A DNA stretch of 12,464 nt from DASRJX01 sp035649235 (GCA_035649235.1 DASRJX010000099.1:1-12464); one strand, 5' to 3'; counted from the stretch's first letter, positions 1 to 10,704 are shown. Numbers and translations are program-made. Notes: generated by a model from the sequence alone, not told the origin.

Positions 1-663
1 GACTCGGCACAGGCGACGCCACCGGCCGGAGCGACCGTGACCCTGGGGAACGCCGCGCACTTCAGCCACGTCCCGTTCTTCGCGAACGCCAGTCCGGGGA
101 AGCAGTTCCGGAACGACTACTCGAACGCCGTGGACGCGGTCCCGACCTTGGGCTCGGCGTTCGTCTACTTGTCCGTGGGCCATGCACCGGGTGGCGCGCC
201 GGTCAACGGGCTCTCCTGCCCGAACCTGGGGGTGTGCAGCAACACCGGGTGGTGCAACCTCGGCACCAACGCGGGCGCACCCTGCATGGTGGGCGGTCCT
301 CCGACCCAGTGCCCGGGGACGGGCGCGACCTGCACGAACATGCCGGGCGTGAGCCGGCCGTACTGCACGGCGGACGCCGGGATGGGGGACCTGGGCGGCT
401 GCGGCAGGCACTCGGTCTGCGTCGCCGGGGCGACGCCGGGCAAGCTCTGCACCAACCTGAACGCGGCCATCTCCGCGAACACGCTCGACTGCGGGGCGGG
501 GGGGACGTGCAGCGGGTTCAGCGCCACGGCGTCGACGGCCGGCCAGTTGTGCTACAAGTCCGACACGTTCGCGCCGCAGCAGCCGTTCAACCAGGGCTGC
601 CTGGCGGTGGGGAGCGCCAAGCACCTGCTCGACCAGGCGCTGCCCGGGAACGTCTGCCCGTAG
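1..663 (+). CDS. C-terminal part of a Cys-rich, probably secreted repeat protein (5' end outside window)
   Basis: The frame is open from base 1 to a TAG at 661-663, so this is the last ~220 residues of a longer protein; the GTG at 37 is internal and has no convincing ribosome site. The sequence is rich in Gly, Ala, Thr, Asn and Cys, with many evenly spaced cysteines and few charged residues, which suits an extracellular, disulfide-stabilised protein. Two and a half copies of a loose Cys motif can be traced (see the repeat entry). No catalytic motif, transmembrane anchor or sorting tail is visible at the C terminus, which simply ends after LPGNVCP. The signal peptide, if any, lies upstream of the window. 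I do not recognise a named family; similar Cys/Gly repeats occur in large surface proteins of Myxococcota- and Acidobacteriota-like genomes, but that is recollection. The gene is separated from the next by 184 bp and is probably not part of the downstream operon. Confidence 0.7.
   Translation, partial: DSAQATPPAGATVTLGNAAHFSHVPFFANASPGKQFRNDYSNAVDAVPTLGSAFVYLSVGHAPGGAPVNGLSCPNLGVCSNTGWCNLGTNAGAPCMVGGPPTQCPGTGATCTNMPGVSRPYCTADAGMGDLGGCGRHSVCVAGATPGKLCTNLNAAISANTLDCGAGGTCSGFSATASTAGQLCYKSDTFAPQQPFNQGCLAVGSAKHLLDQALPGNVCP
253..600 (+). repeat. Degenerate Cys-rich protein repeat, about 2.5 units
   Basis: In the translated frame, unit 1 (bases 253-333) reads C-x2-G-T-x2-G-x-P-C, a spacer, then C-P-G-T-G-A-T-C. 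Unit 2 (418-510) reads C-x2-G-A-x2-G-x-L-C, a longer spacer, then C-G-A-G-G-T-C. A third, partial unit (about 526-600) keeps only the A-G-Q-L-C half and one later Cys. The shared core is C-x2-G-[TA]-x2-G-x-[PL]-C followed by C-x-G-x-G-x-C or a near variant. The DNA copies are not near-identical, so these are old protein repeats rather than a recent tandem duplication. Confidence 0.55.
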
Positions 664-702
664 GACGATTTCGGTAGACCGAACCGAGGCGCCCCGGGCG
701 GA

Positions 703-722
703 CGCTGGTCACGCGACCAGCG
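703..722 (+). other. GC-rich hairpin, possible weak terminator
   Basis: CGCTGGTC at 703-710 and GACCAGCG at 715-722 form a perfect 8-bp stem around the loop ACGC, 40 nt after the stop of the Cys-rich gene. It is followed by a run of C rather than T, so it is not a classical intrinsic terminator. A smaller 5-bp hairpin (TTCGG/CCGAA around TAGA) sits at 670-683. Together they may end or stabilise the upstream transcript. Confidence 0.35.
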
Positions 723-795
723 CCCCCCGGCTCCGGCAGCGGGTACGTGACCCACGACCTCGGCTCCGGCGGGCGCTCGTGGCGCACTTCCGTTT

Positions 796-804
796 TGCTA
801 TGAT
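796..804 (+). promoter_or_regulatory. Extended -10 promoter for the operon
   Basis: TGCTATGAT fits the extended -10 form TGn-TATAAT with five of six hexamer matches, in a local AT-richer patch of an otherwise GC-rich region. No good -35 hexamer lies 16-18 bp upstream, as is usual for extended -10 promoters. The predicted transcription start is near 811, giving a leader of about 37 nt before the response-regulator ATG. No sigma-54 type GG-N10-GC element was evident here. Confidence 0.5.
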
Positions 805-810
805 GTCACG

Positions 811-829
811 GCCTTTTCGCCGAAAAGGC
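811..829. promoter_or_regulatory. Perfect 9+1+9 palindrome at the predicted transcription start
   Basis: GCCTTTTCG at 811-819 and CGAAAAGGC at 821-829 are exact reverse complements around a single C at 820. The palindrome begins 7 nt after the -10 hexamer and ends 3 nt before the Shine-Dalgarno sequence (833-838). It is therefore placed either as an operator overlapping the start site, where a dimeric repressor could block transcription, or as an mRNA hairpin next to the ribosome site (stem of 8 bp with a 3-nt loop). The AT-rich T4/A4 half-sites stand out from the flanks. Confidence 0.55.
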
Positions 830-847
830 AACGGGAGGTGCCCGCCC

Positions 848-2311
848 ATGCGCAACAGGATCCTCGTCATCGACGACGAGGAAGCGATCCGGAAGTCGCT
901 CCGGATGGTGCTCGAGTACGAGGGCTACGAGCTGATCGAGGCGGGCTCCGGGCCGGAGGGGCTCGAGGCGATGCGCAAGGAGGCGCCCGACGCCATCCTG
1001 CTCGACATCAAGATGCCGCAGATGGACGGGCTCGAGGTCCTGCAGGCGGCTCGCACCCGCGACGTCCATACGCCGATCGTGATGATCTCGGGGCACGGAG
1101 ACATCCCCACGGCCGTCGAGGCGATCCACAAGGGGGCGTACGACTTCCTGGAGAAGCCTCTGGAGTCGGACCGCGTGCTGACCTCGCTGCGCAACGCCAT
1201 CGAGCGCAAGCGGCTCCGGGACGAGAACCTGCGCCTCCGCTACCAGGTCGAATCGCGCCTCAAGATGATCGGCGACGCCCACACCATGAGGTCGGTGCGC
1301 GAGGCCATCGCCCGGGCCGCGCCGACCGGCACCACGGTGCTGATCAGCGGCGAGAGCGGCACCGGCAAGGAGGTGATCGCGTGGGAGATCCACCGGGCCA
1401 GCGCGCGCGCCGAGAAGCCGTTCGTCAAGGTCAACTGCGCCGCGATCCCCGAGGACCTGATCGAGTCGGAGCTGTTCGGCCACGAGAAGGGGGCGTTCAC
1501 GGGGGCGTCGTCGCGGCAGACCGGGAAGTTCGTGCAGGCCGACGGGGGGACCATCTTCCTGGACGAGATCGGCGACATGAGCCCGAGGACCCAGGCCAAG
1601 GTGCTGCGGGTCCTGGAAGGGGGCGAGGTCGAGCCGGTCGGCCTGGCGAAGACGATGAGGGTCGACGTGCGCGTGATCTCGGCGACCAACAAGGACCTGG
1701 CGGCGGAGATCCGGGCCGGGCGCTTCCGCGAGGATCTGTACTTCCGCCTGAACGTGGTGCCGATCACCTCCCCGCCGCTGCGGGATCGGCGGGAGGACAT
1801 CCCGGCCCTGGTGGACCACTTCGTCGAGATCTTCAGCAACGAGAACAACTGCCGGCGCCGGCGCATCGCGCCCGGGGCGATGATCCGCCTGCAGGCGCGG
1901 ACCTGGCGGGGGAACGTGCGCGAGCTGCGCAACTTCGTCGAGCGCGTCCTGATCATGTCGACCGGGGAGGTCGTGCAGGAGGAGGACGTGGTGGCGATCG
2001 ATCAGGGAGTGCTCGTGACCGATGCGTCGACCGCCGGCTCCGACGCGGGCGCGGCCTCCCAGGCCTCCACCTCCGCGGGCACGACGCCGATCCCGGGACG
2101 GCCGGCGACGGCCCCGGGCGGCCCGGATCCCGCCTCCTTCGCGACCCTGCAGGAGTACCGCGAGGAGGCCGAGAAGGTCTTCATCCTGCGCAAGCTGCGG
2201 GAGTTCCGCTGGAACATCTCGCGCATGGCCAAGGCGATCGACACGCCGCGCAGCAACCTCTACAAGAAGCTCGAGCAGTACGGCATCACCCGGGACCAGG
2301 TCCAGGAATGA
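848..2311 (+). CDS. Sigma-54-dependent response regulator, NtrC/NtrX type
   Basis: This 487-residue protein has the full three-domain layout of a bacterial enhancer-binding activator. The receiver domain (1-120) shows the acidic pair D9/D10, phospho-acceptor D53, switch residue S81 and K103. The AAA+ domain (about 143-370) has Walker A GESGTGKE at 168-175, an intact sigma-54-contacting GAFTGA loop at 215-220 and Walker B with D239/E240. After a low-complexity Ala/Ser/Thr/Gly/Pro linker (about 391-430) comes a Fis-type helix-turn-helix (about 453-480, ending KKLEQYGI). It should activate sigma-54 promoters when phosphorylated. ATG 848 is chosen because AGG-rich GGGAGGTG lies at 833-840 with ideal spacing; a longer in-frame start at 779 would sit upstream of the promoter. 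No histidine kinase is adjacent. Its TGA overlaps the thiolase ATG as ATGA, so it is probably the first gene of the beta-oxidation operon. The genes it controls are unknown. Confidence 0.95.
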   Translation: MRNRILVIDDEEAIRKSLRMVLEYEGYELIEAGSGPEGLEAMRKEAPDAILLDIKMPQMDGLEVLQAARTRDVHTPIVMISGHGDIPTAVEAIHKGAYDFLEKPLESDRVLTSLRNAIERKRLRDENLRLRYQVESRLKMIGDAHTMRSVREAIARAAPTGTTVLISGESGTGKEVIAWEIHRASARAEKPFVKVNCAAIPEDLIESELFGHEKGAFTGASSRQTGKFVQADGGTIFLDEIGDMSPRTQAKVLRVLEGGEVEPVGLAKTMRVDVRVISATNKDLAAEIRAGRFREDLYFRLNVVPITSPPLRDRREDIPALVDHFVEIFSNENNCRRRRIAPGAMIRLQARTWRGNVRELRNFVERVLIMSTGEVVQEEDVVAIDQGVLVTDASTAGSDAGAASQASTSAGTTPIPGRPATAPGGPDPASFATLQEYREEAEKVFILRKLREFRWNISRMAKAIDTPRSNLYKKLEQYGITRDQVQE

Positions 2312-3594
2312 ATGGTCGCCGGGGCGTCGTCATCGTGGACGGCGTCCGGACGCCCTTCTGCAAGGCGTGGGGCGTGCTGCAGGACGTCCCGGCCGATTCC
2401 CTGGCGCGCCTGGCGATCGGCGAGACGATGGCCCGCGTCGACCTCGATCCGCAGGCGGTCGACGAGGTGATCCTCGGCAACGTCGCCCAGCCGGCCGAGA
2501 CCACCACCCTGGCGCGGGTCGCGGCCCTGCGGGCCGGCGTGCCGCGGCGCGTGCCCGCCGTGACCGTGAACCGGAACTGCGGCTCCGGGACCGAGGCCAT
2601 CGTGGCCGCCTACCACCGCGTGGAGTCGGGGCTGGCGGACGTCGTGATCGCGGGCGGGGCCGAATCGATGTCCCGGATCCCGTTCCAGCTGCCGCAGGGC
2701 TTCACGCGCAGGGTCATGGGCCTGCGCCGGGCGCGAACGCCGGTGCAGCGCGCCCGGGCGCTCTTCGGGTTCGGCCGCGAGGACCTGAAGCCGGTGCCCG
2801 CCCTGGAGGTCGGCCTGCGGGACGCCGTGAGCGGGCTCGACATGGGGCAGACGGCGGAGGTCCTGGCGCGCCGGTTCCGGATCGGACGTGACGAGCAGGA
2901 CGCCTTCGCCCTCGAGAGCCATCGCCGCGCCGTCGCCGGCCGCGCCCGCTTGCGCGAGGAGATCATGCCGATCTTTCCGCCGCCGAAGATGGAGCCGGTG
3001 CTCGACGACGTGGGCCCGCGCGAGGACCAGTCGATGGAGGCGCTGCAGCGCCTGAAGCCGGTCTTCGACAAGCGCTACGGGACGGTCACCCCCGGCAACT
3101 CCTGCATGCTGACCGACGGGGCGGCCGCCGTCATCGTGGCCTCCGAGGAGCGGGCGCGAGCACTCGGCATGCCGTACCTCGGCCGCATCCGCTCGTATGC
3201 CTTCGCCGGGCTCGACCCGGAGGTCATGGGCCTGGGGCCCGTGCACGCGGCGCACCTGGCGCTGCAGCGGGCGGGGCTGCGCCTCGAGGACATGCAGCTC
3301 GTCGAGATCAACGAGGCCTTCGCCGCACAGGTGCTGGCGGTGCTGAAGGCCTTCGCCTCGCGCGACTTCGCGAACGACGCCCTGGGGCTCGAGGAGCCGC
3401 TCGGCGCGATCGACCCTGCGATCCTGAACGTGAACGGCGGTGCCATCGCCCTGGGCCACCCGGTCGGCTCGTCGGGGACCCGGATCGCGCTGACACTCCT
3501 CAAGGAGTTGGCGCGCCGCGACCTGACCTACGGGCTGGCGGCGCTGTGCATCGGCGGCGGCCAGGGGGCCGCGCTCATCGTGGAGCGATCGTGA
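2308..3594 (+). CDS. fadI: Acetyl-CoA C-acyltransferase (3-ketoacyl-CoA thiolase), FadI type
   Basis: This 428-residue thiolase carries out the last step of beta-oxidation: CoA-dependent cleavage of 3-ketoacyl-CoA to acetyl-CoA and a shortened acyl-CoA. The nucleophilic C91 lies in NRNCGSG, the NEAFA motif at 335-339 binds the thioester, H384 lies in GHPVG and the second catalytic C414 in CIGGG, so the active site is complete. Length and the middle region (DLKPVPALEVG followed by GLDMGQTAEVL) resemble E. coli FadI and the mitochondrial trifunctional beta subunit more than the shorter FadA or the biosynthetic thiolases; FadI itself has HEAF where this has NEAF. ATG 2308 overlaps the regulator stop (ATGA). 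The same frame is open upstream through the regulator gene, but that is out-of-frame translation and not a fusion. It should form a complex with the FadJ-like protein encoded next. Confidence 0.95.
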   Translation: MNGRRGVVIVDGVRTPFCKAWGVLQDVPADSLARLAIGETMARVDLDPQAVDEVILGNVAQPAETTTLARVAALRAGVPRRVPAVTVNRNCGSGTEAIVAAYHRVESGLADVVIAGGAESMSRIPFQLPQGFTRRVMGLRRARTPVQRARALFGFGREDLKPVPALEVGLRDAVSGLDMGQTAEVLARRFRIGRDEQDAFALESHRRAVAGRARLREEIMPIFPPPKMEPVLDDVGPREDQSMEALQRLKPVFDKRYGTVTPGNSCMLTDGAAAVIVASEERARALGMPYLGRIRSYAFAGLDPEVMGLGPVHAAHLALQRAGLRLEDMQLVEINEAFAAQVLAVLKAFASRDFANDALGLEEPLGAIDPAILNVNGGAIALGHPVGSSGTRIALTLLKELARRDLTYGLAALCIGGGQGAALIVERS

Positions 3595-5795
3595 CGGCCA
3601 CGGCCCAGGAGGCCTTGCCGCTCGAGGGGCGCATTCCAGGTCCCGGCGCTTCGCTCGTCCTCCGGCCGGACCAGATCGGGCTCCTCATTCTGGACACCCC
3701 GGACAGCAAGGTCAACCTGCTCGGCGCTTCGGTCGTGGCGCACCTCGAGCTGCTCCTCGCCCAGGCGCGCGAGCAGACGCTGAAGGGCCTGATCGTCTGC
3801 AGCGCCAAGCCCGAGTCCTTCATCGCCGGCGCCGACCTGCGCGAGATCCGGGCGCTGCGATCGTTCCAGGACGCCGAGGCGGCCTCGCGCCGCGGACAGC
3901 GGCTGTTCTCGGCCCTGGAGGACCTGCCCTTCCCCGTGGTGGCGGTGATCAACGGAACCTGCATCGGCGGCGGCACCGAGCTGGCCCTGGCCTGCCACTA
4001 TCGCGTGGCCGCCGAGGGGCGGCGCACCGAGATCTCCCTGCCGGAGGTGCGGCTCGGGATCCTGCCCGGCTGGGGCGGGACCCAGCGCCTGCCCCGGCTC
4101 ATCGGCCTGGCGCCGGCCCTCGACCTGATCCTCAACGGTCGCTCGGTGGATGCCCGCCGGGCGCTCCAGATCGGCCTGGTGGACGAGGTGGCCCCACAGG
4201 AGTACCTGATGCTGGCGGCGGAGCGGGTGCTCGGCGAAGCCGCCGAGGCGCGCCGCCGGCCGCGCCGGCGGCTCGCCGGACACGCCCTGGCGCGCCTCAA
4301 CCCACTGCGTCTCGCGTCCATAGCACTGACGACGAGTGTCGCTCGCCGGAGGCTGCGGCAGCGCCTTCAAGAGAGCCACTACCCGGCCCCCTTCCTGGCC
4401 CTGGACGCGGTGGCGCACGGAGTCCGGCGCGGGCTGCAGGAAGGGCTGCATCTCGAAGCCGAGTCGGTCGGTCACCTGGCCGTCGGCCCCACGAGCCGGG
4501 GGCTCGTCGCCCTGGCCACGATGCAGCAGGCGGCGAAGCGGGATCCGGTCGTGGCCGCCCGGCCGCGGCCCGTCTCCCTGGCGGTCGTCGCCGGCGCCGG
4601 AGTCATGGGGGGCGGCATCGCCCGCTCCCTGGCGAAGGCGGGCATCACGGTGCGCCTCAAGGACATCGACGCCCCGTCCCTGGCGCGCGGCGTCAGGACC
4701 GCCTGGGAGCTGGAGACGGCCGAGCTGGGCAAGCGGCGCATCACGCGCGCCGAGCGTGAGAGGCGCATGGACCGGATCCTCCCGACCCTGGACTACACCG
4801 GGATGCGCCGGGCGGAGGTGGTGATCGAGGCGGTGGTCGAGTCGCTCCGGGTCAAGCACCAGGTGCTCCGGGACCTCGAGGCCGCGCTCCCGGAGGGGTT
4901 CGTCTTCGCCACCAACACGTCGTCGCTGCCGATCGGCTCGATCGCGGAGGCGGCCCGGCGGCCCGAGGACGTCGTCGGGCTCCACTTCTTCAACCCGGTG
5001 CATCGCATGCCGCTGGTCGAGGTGATCCGCGGGCCGCGCACCTCCGACGAGACCGTCGCCACCGTCCTCGATCTGGCGAAGCGGATCGGCAAGACGCCGG
5101 TCGTGGTCGGCGACGCTCCGGGGTTCCTGGTCAACCGCGTGCTCATGGCGTACCTGGGGGAGGCGCTGCTGATGCTCGAGGAAGGGGCCCGCTTCGAGGA
5201 GGTGGATCGCGTCCTCCTCGGCTTCGGGCTCCCGATGGGGCCGTTCGCCCTGCTCGATCAGATCGGGATCGACGTCGCGGCGCACGTGGCGGGGGTGCTG
5301 AGCGAGGCGTTCTCCGACCGCGCCCCGCGCCCCACGGTCCTGAACGCTCTCAAGGAGAAGGGCTGGCTCGGCCGGAAGTCTGGCCAGGGCTTCTATCACT
5401 ACCGCGCGGGCCAGAGGGGGGAGGCGGACGGCTCGGCCGGGGGCCCGCCGCGCGACGCGAACGGCGCCGTCTACGGACTGATCACCGCGCGCGACCGCCG
5501 CGGCGCCGATCCGGGGGCCGTCGAGTCGCGCCTCATCCTGCCGATGGTCAACGAAGCGGCCCGCTGCCTCGAGACCGGTCTCGTCCGCGATCCGGCCGAC
5601 ATCGATCTGGCGATGGTGCTGGGGACCGGGTTCCCGCCGTTCCGGGGAGGGCTCCTGCGCCACGCCGACACCATCGGGCTCCCGACGGTGGTGCAGGGAC
5701 TGACGCACCTGGCGGAGCGCCACGGCCAGCGCCTGCAGCCGGCACGCCTGCTGACCGACATGGCGAGAGGCGGCCGCCGCTTCTTCGAGGAGTGA
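3591..5795 (+). CDS. fadJ: Bifunctional enoyl-CoA hydratase / 3-hydroxyacyl-CoA dehydrogenase, FadJ type
   Basis: This 734-residue alpha subunit of the multienzyme beta-oxidation complex catalyses hydration of trans-2-enoyl-CoA and NAD-dependent oxidation of 3-hydroxyacyl-CoA. The N-terminal crotonase domain has the oxyanion region FIAGADL (from F77), GGGTELAL with E130 and LPEVRLG with E152, the two catalytic acids. A basic, helical linker (about 222-270) precedes the Rossmann NAD site GAGVMGGG at 335-342; H465 in LHFFNP and E477 in LVEVI form the dehydrogenase dyad. Two C-terminal dehydrogenase-type helical domains follow. Length matches E. coli FadJ (about 714) and FadB (about 729). GTG 3591 is chosen as start: it overlaps the thiolase stop as GTGA and has GGAG at 3582-3585; the upstream in-frame ATG at 3546 would overlap fadI much further. 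It should assemble with the FadI-like thiolase. Confidence 0.95.
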   Translation: MTATAQEALPLEGRIPGPGASLVLRPDQIGLLILDTPDSKVNLLGASVVAHLELLLAQAREQTLKGLIVCSAKPESFIAGADLREIRALRSFQDAEAASRRGQRLFSALEDLPFPVVAVINGTCIGGGTELALACHYRVAAEGRRTEISLPEVRLGILPGWGGTQRLPRLIGLAPALDLILNGRSVDARRALQIGLVDEVAPQEYLMLAAERVLGEAAEARRRPRRRLAGHALARLNPLRLASIALTTSVARRRLRQRLQESHYPAPFLALDAVAHGVRRGLQEGLHLEAESVGHLAVGPTSRGLVALATMQQAAKRDPVVAARPRPVSLAVVAGAGVMGGGIARSLAKAGITVRLKDIDAPSLARGVRTAWELETAELGKRRITRAERERRMDRILPTLDYTGMRRAEVVIEAVVESLRVKHQVLRDLEAALPEGFVFATNTSSLPIGSIAEAARRPEDVVGLHFFNPVHRMPLVEVIRGPRTSDETVATVLDLAKRIGKTPVVVGDAPGFLVNRVLMAYLGEALLMLEEGARFEEVDRVLLGFGLPMGPFALLDQIGIDVAAHVAGVLSEAFSDRAPRPTVLNALKEKGWLGRKSGQGFYHYRAGQRGEADGSAGGPPRDANGAVYGLITARDRRGADPGAVESRLILPMVNEAARCLETGLVRDPADIDLAMVLGTGFPPFRGGLLRHADTIGLPTVVQGLTHLAERHGQRLQPARLLTDMARGGRRFFEE

Positions 5796-5796
5796 G

Positions 5797-7526
5797 ATGG
5801 GGGCGGCACGCGAGGCCCGCACCACGAGCTTCATGAAGTCGCTCTACCAGGGGCGCCTCGAATCGTCCCTCGTCTTCCCGTATCCACGCCCGAGCGAGGA
5901 CGAGCGCGAGACGCTGCGCCTGGTCCTGGAGAGCTTCCGCGGCTGGGCGAAGGAGCGCCTGGACGGCGCCGCCGTCGACAAGGGGGGCCGGTTCCCCGAG
6001 CCGCTCGTCCGGGAGCTCAAGGAAATGGGGATCCTGGGGATGACGATCCCGGAGGAGTACGGCGGCTCGGGTCTGCCCCTCACGGCGTACTGCCGCCTCA
6101 TGGAGGAGATCTGCCACGCCTGCGCCTCGACCGCCACGATCGTCGGGGCGCACCTGGGCATCGGCTCCAAGGGAATCGTCCTGTACGGCAGCGAAGAGCA
6201 GAAGAAGCGCTTCCTGCCGGCGGTGGCGCGAGGCGACCTCCTGTGCGCCTATGCCCTGACCGAGCCGGAATCGGGATCGGACGCCGCGTCGCTTCGGACG
6301 AGCGCCGTCTGGGACGAGAAACGCCGCGTCTTCGTCCTGAACGGTGGCAAGCGCTTCATCACCAACGGCGGCCACGCCGGCCTGTTCACCGTGTTCGCCC
6401 GCCATAAGGTCGGCGGCGAGGACCGGATCAGCGCCTTCGTCGTGACCCGGGACCTGCCGGGTGTGACGACGGGAAAGGAGGAAGACAAGCTCGGCCTCAA
6501 AGGCTCTTCGACGACCGACCTCGACCTCGAGAACGTGCCGGTGCCGGAAGGGAACCTCCTCGGGGAGCCGGGGCGAGGCTTCAAGTACGCCATGGAAATC
6601 CTGAACGACGGGCGGGTGTCGCTCGCCGCCGGGTCGGTCGGCATGGCGAAGGAGATGATCGACCGGGCCGTCGATTACGCGTCCCAGCGCCGCCAGTTCG
6701 GCCGCCCGATCGCGGAGTTCGAGATGATCCGCGGCAAGATCGCCGAGATGGTCACCGGCACCTATGCCGCCGAGAGCATGGTCTACCTCACGACGGGGCT
6801 GGCGCAGCGCCCCGGCGTCGACTACTCCATCGAGTCGGCGTTGGCGAAGATCTTCGCTTCCGAGAACGCCTGGCGCGTCGTGAACCACGCGGTGCAGATA
6901 GCCGGCGGCAATGGCTTCATCCGCGAGTACCCGTACGAGCGCTTCCTGCGCGACTGCCGGATCAACATGATCTTCGAAGGGACCAACGAGATCCTGCGGG
7001 TGTTCGTCGCCCTCGCCGGATTGCAGCGGGTGGGGGAGGACCTCAAGAAGGTCGGGCAGGCCCTGCGCGATCCGGTCGCCCAGGTCGGGGTCCTGACCGA
7101 ATACGCCTTCAAGAAGCTGCGCCGCGCCGTGACCGACGAGCCGTTCCCGGGGATCGAGCCGCCCCTGGTGAAGACGGCGGCCCGCGCCGCGCACTTCGCC
7201 GAGACGTTGGCCGACACCTCCGAGGCGGCATTGCGGGCTCACGGCAAGAGCATCCTGGAGCGCGAGTTCGTGCAGGAGCGCCTGGCCGAGGCGTCTGCCG
7301 ATCTCTATGCCCTGGTCGCCTGCCTGTCGCGCGCCAACACCCGCATCCAGGAGGAGGGGGCCGAGGCGGCCCGACGCGACATCCTCCTGACCCGCACGTT
7401 CGGCAACGCCGCCTGGCGGCGGATCCGGCGCAACCTGTTCCAGGTGGGGAAGAACCAGGACGCCAACCTGGTGCGGGTCAGCGACCTGGCCCGGGAGGCG
7501 GGCGGGTTCGGCCCGGACCTGGTCGG

Positions 7527-7530
<4 letters not shown>
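5797..7530 (+). CDS. Acyl-CoA dehydrogenase, very-long-chain (VLCAD/ACAD9-like) type
   Basis: This 577-residue FAD enzyme would catalyse the first beta-oxidation step, acyl-CoA to trans-2-enoyl-CoA, passing electrons to ETF. The N-terminal helical domain (about 30-145), the FAD/substrate beta domain beginning with AYALTEPESGSD (about 151-162), and the C-terminal helical domain with SQRRQFGRPI (near 296-305) are all standard. The catalytic base is E394 in MIFEGTNEI, the position used in MCAD and VLCAD. Ordinary acyl-CoA dehydrogenases are about 380-400 residues; the extra ~170 C-terminal residues (406-577) match the added helical domain of VLCAD/ACAD9, which serves dimer and membrane contacts, and suggest long-chain substrates. 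The ATG lies 1 nt after the fadJ stop with GAGGAG at 5787-5792; a second Met, 12 codons in, lacks a ribosome site. No ETF or acyl-CoA synthetase gene is in the window. Confidence 0.93.
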
Positions 7531-10283
<2,753 letters not shown>

Positions 10284-10285
10284 CC

Positions 10286-10588
10286 TTGTCGCCCGGCGGG
10301 CGCGATGGACCGCGCGGGCCCCGCTACTCGGCCGGGACGCAGAGAAGCGGCCGGGAGGTCGATCGCAGGATCTTTTCGGCCGTGCTTCAGATCGGCCACC
10401 AGGTCCTCGGCCTTCTTGACGATCTCCTCGAAGGGGTGGCCCCACGCGATGATGAGCTGCGCGGGAACCTGCTCGACGAGCTCAACCAGGCGGTCCCGCA
10501 CGGCCGCTGGACCGACGCGCGGCGCGTCGCCGAGCTGTACATCGACCGGCTCCAATCCATGGATCTGCGCGCCCGGTCGGCGGATTGA
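10286..10588 (+). CDS. Small hypothetical protein (TTG start), possible last gene of the operon
   Basis: The ORF encodes 100 residues: a Gly/Arg-rich first 25, then a predicted helical part (about 26-95) with heptad-like leucines (GHQVLGLLDDLLEGV, then LLDELNQAV and VAELYIDRLQSM). There is no signal peptide, membrane segment or Cys, so a small cytoplasmic helical protein is expected. It starts 2 nt after the kinase stop with GAGGA correctly spaced, which suits coupling to the kinase. I do not recognise a family. The call is uncertain because the opposite strand at 10280-10555 also holds an ORF (91 residues, TTG start) with plausible helical character; that one lacks a ribosome site and runs against the operon. 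Codon-position GC does not separate the two: first and third positions of the + frame are both about 82-83% G/C. A shorter product from GTG 10382 is also possible. Confidence 0.5.
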   Translation: MSPGGRDGPRGPRYSAGTQRSGREVDRRIFSAVLQIGHQVLGLLDDLLEGVAPRDDELRGNLLDELNQAVPHGRWTDARRVAELYIDRLQSMDLRARSAD

Positions 10589-10604
10589 CCCTCAAGAGGC
10601 GCGG

Positions 10605-10634
10605 TTGACCGTTCCGGCGGCGGCGCGATAGCAT
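10605..10634 (+). promoter_or_regulatory. Putative sigma-70-type promoter for the oxidoreductase gene
   Basis: TTGACC at 10605-10610 (five of six to TTGACA) and TAGCAT at 10629-10634 (four of six to TATAAT) are separated by 18 bp and lie about 70 bp upstream of the GTG start. A 7-bp inverted repeat, GCGGCGG at 10617-10623 and CCGCCGC at 10636-10642, flanks the -10 hexamer. A second TTGACC at 10585-10590 lies exactly 20 nt upstream of the first. Confidence 0.4.
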
Positions 10635-10691
10635 CCCGCCGCACCCCGTCTCAGCGCGAGCCGTCGCCACTTCCGCGCAGGCGGAGGGTAG

Positions 10692-10697
10692 AGGAGG
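10692..10697 (+). promoter_or_regulatory. Shine-Dalgarno AGGAGG deciding the GTG start at 10705
   Basis: A full AGGAGG lies 7 nt before GTG 10705, and the resulting protein begins right at its nucleotide-binding strand. This settles the non-ATG start of the oxidoreductase. Confidence 0.75.
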
Positions 10698-10704
10698 GTG
10701 TGCC

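Noticed and set aside
703..722. Classical rho-independent terminator after the Cys-rich gene
   Set aside because: The hairpin is good but is followed by C residues, not a T tract, so it is listed only as a hairpin.
779..847. Upstream GTG start extending the response regulator by 23 residues
   Set aside because: The extension would be read from sequence holding the -10 and the palindrome, and the ATG at 848 has a strong Shine-Dalgarno directly before it and starts right at the receiver domain.
838..3594. 918-codon frame that would fuse an N-terminal domain to the thiolase
   Set aside because: The first ~490 codons are the regulator gene read in the wrong frame, giving Arg/Gly/Pro-rich nonsense. 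The thiolase begins at ATG 2308, where the homology starts.
3528..5834. 768-codon minus-strand frame opposite fadJ
   Set aside because: Antisense shadow with low-complexity, His/Asp/Arg/Gln-rich sequence; the + strand carries all catalytic residues of FadJ.
10305..10631. 108-codon + strand ORF starting ATG 10305
   Set aside because: Arg/Ser/Ala-rich composition typical of a wrong frame, no ribosome site, and it overlaps the better candidate at 10286-10588.
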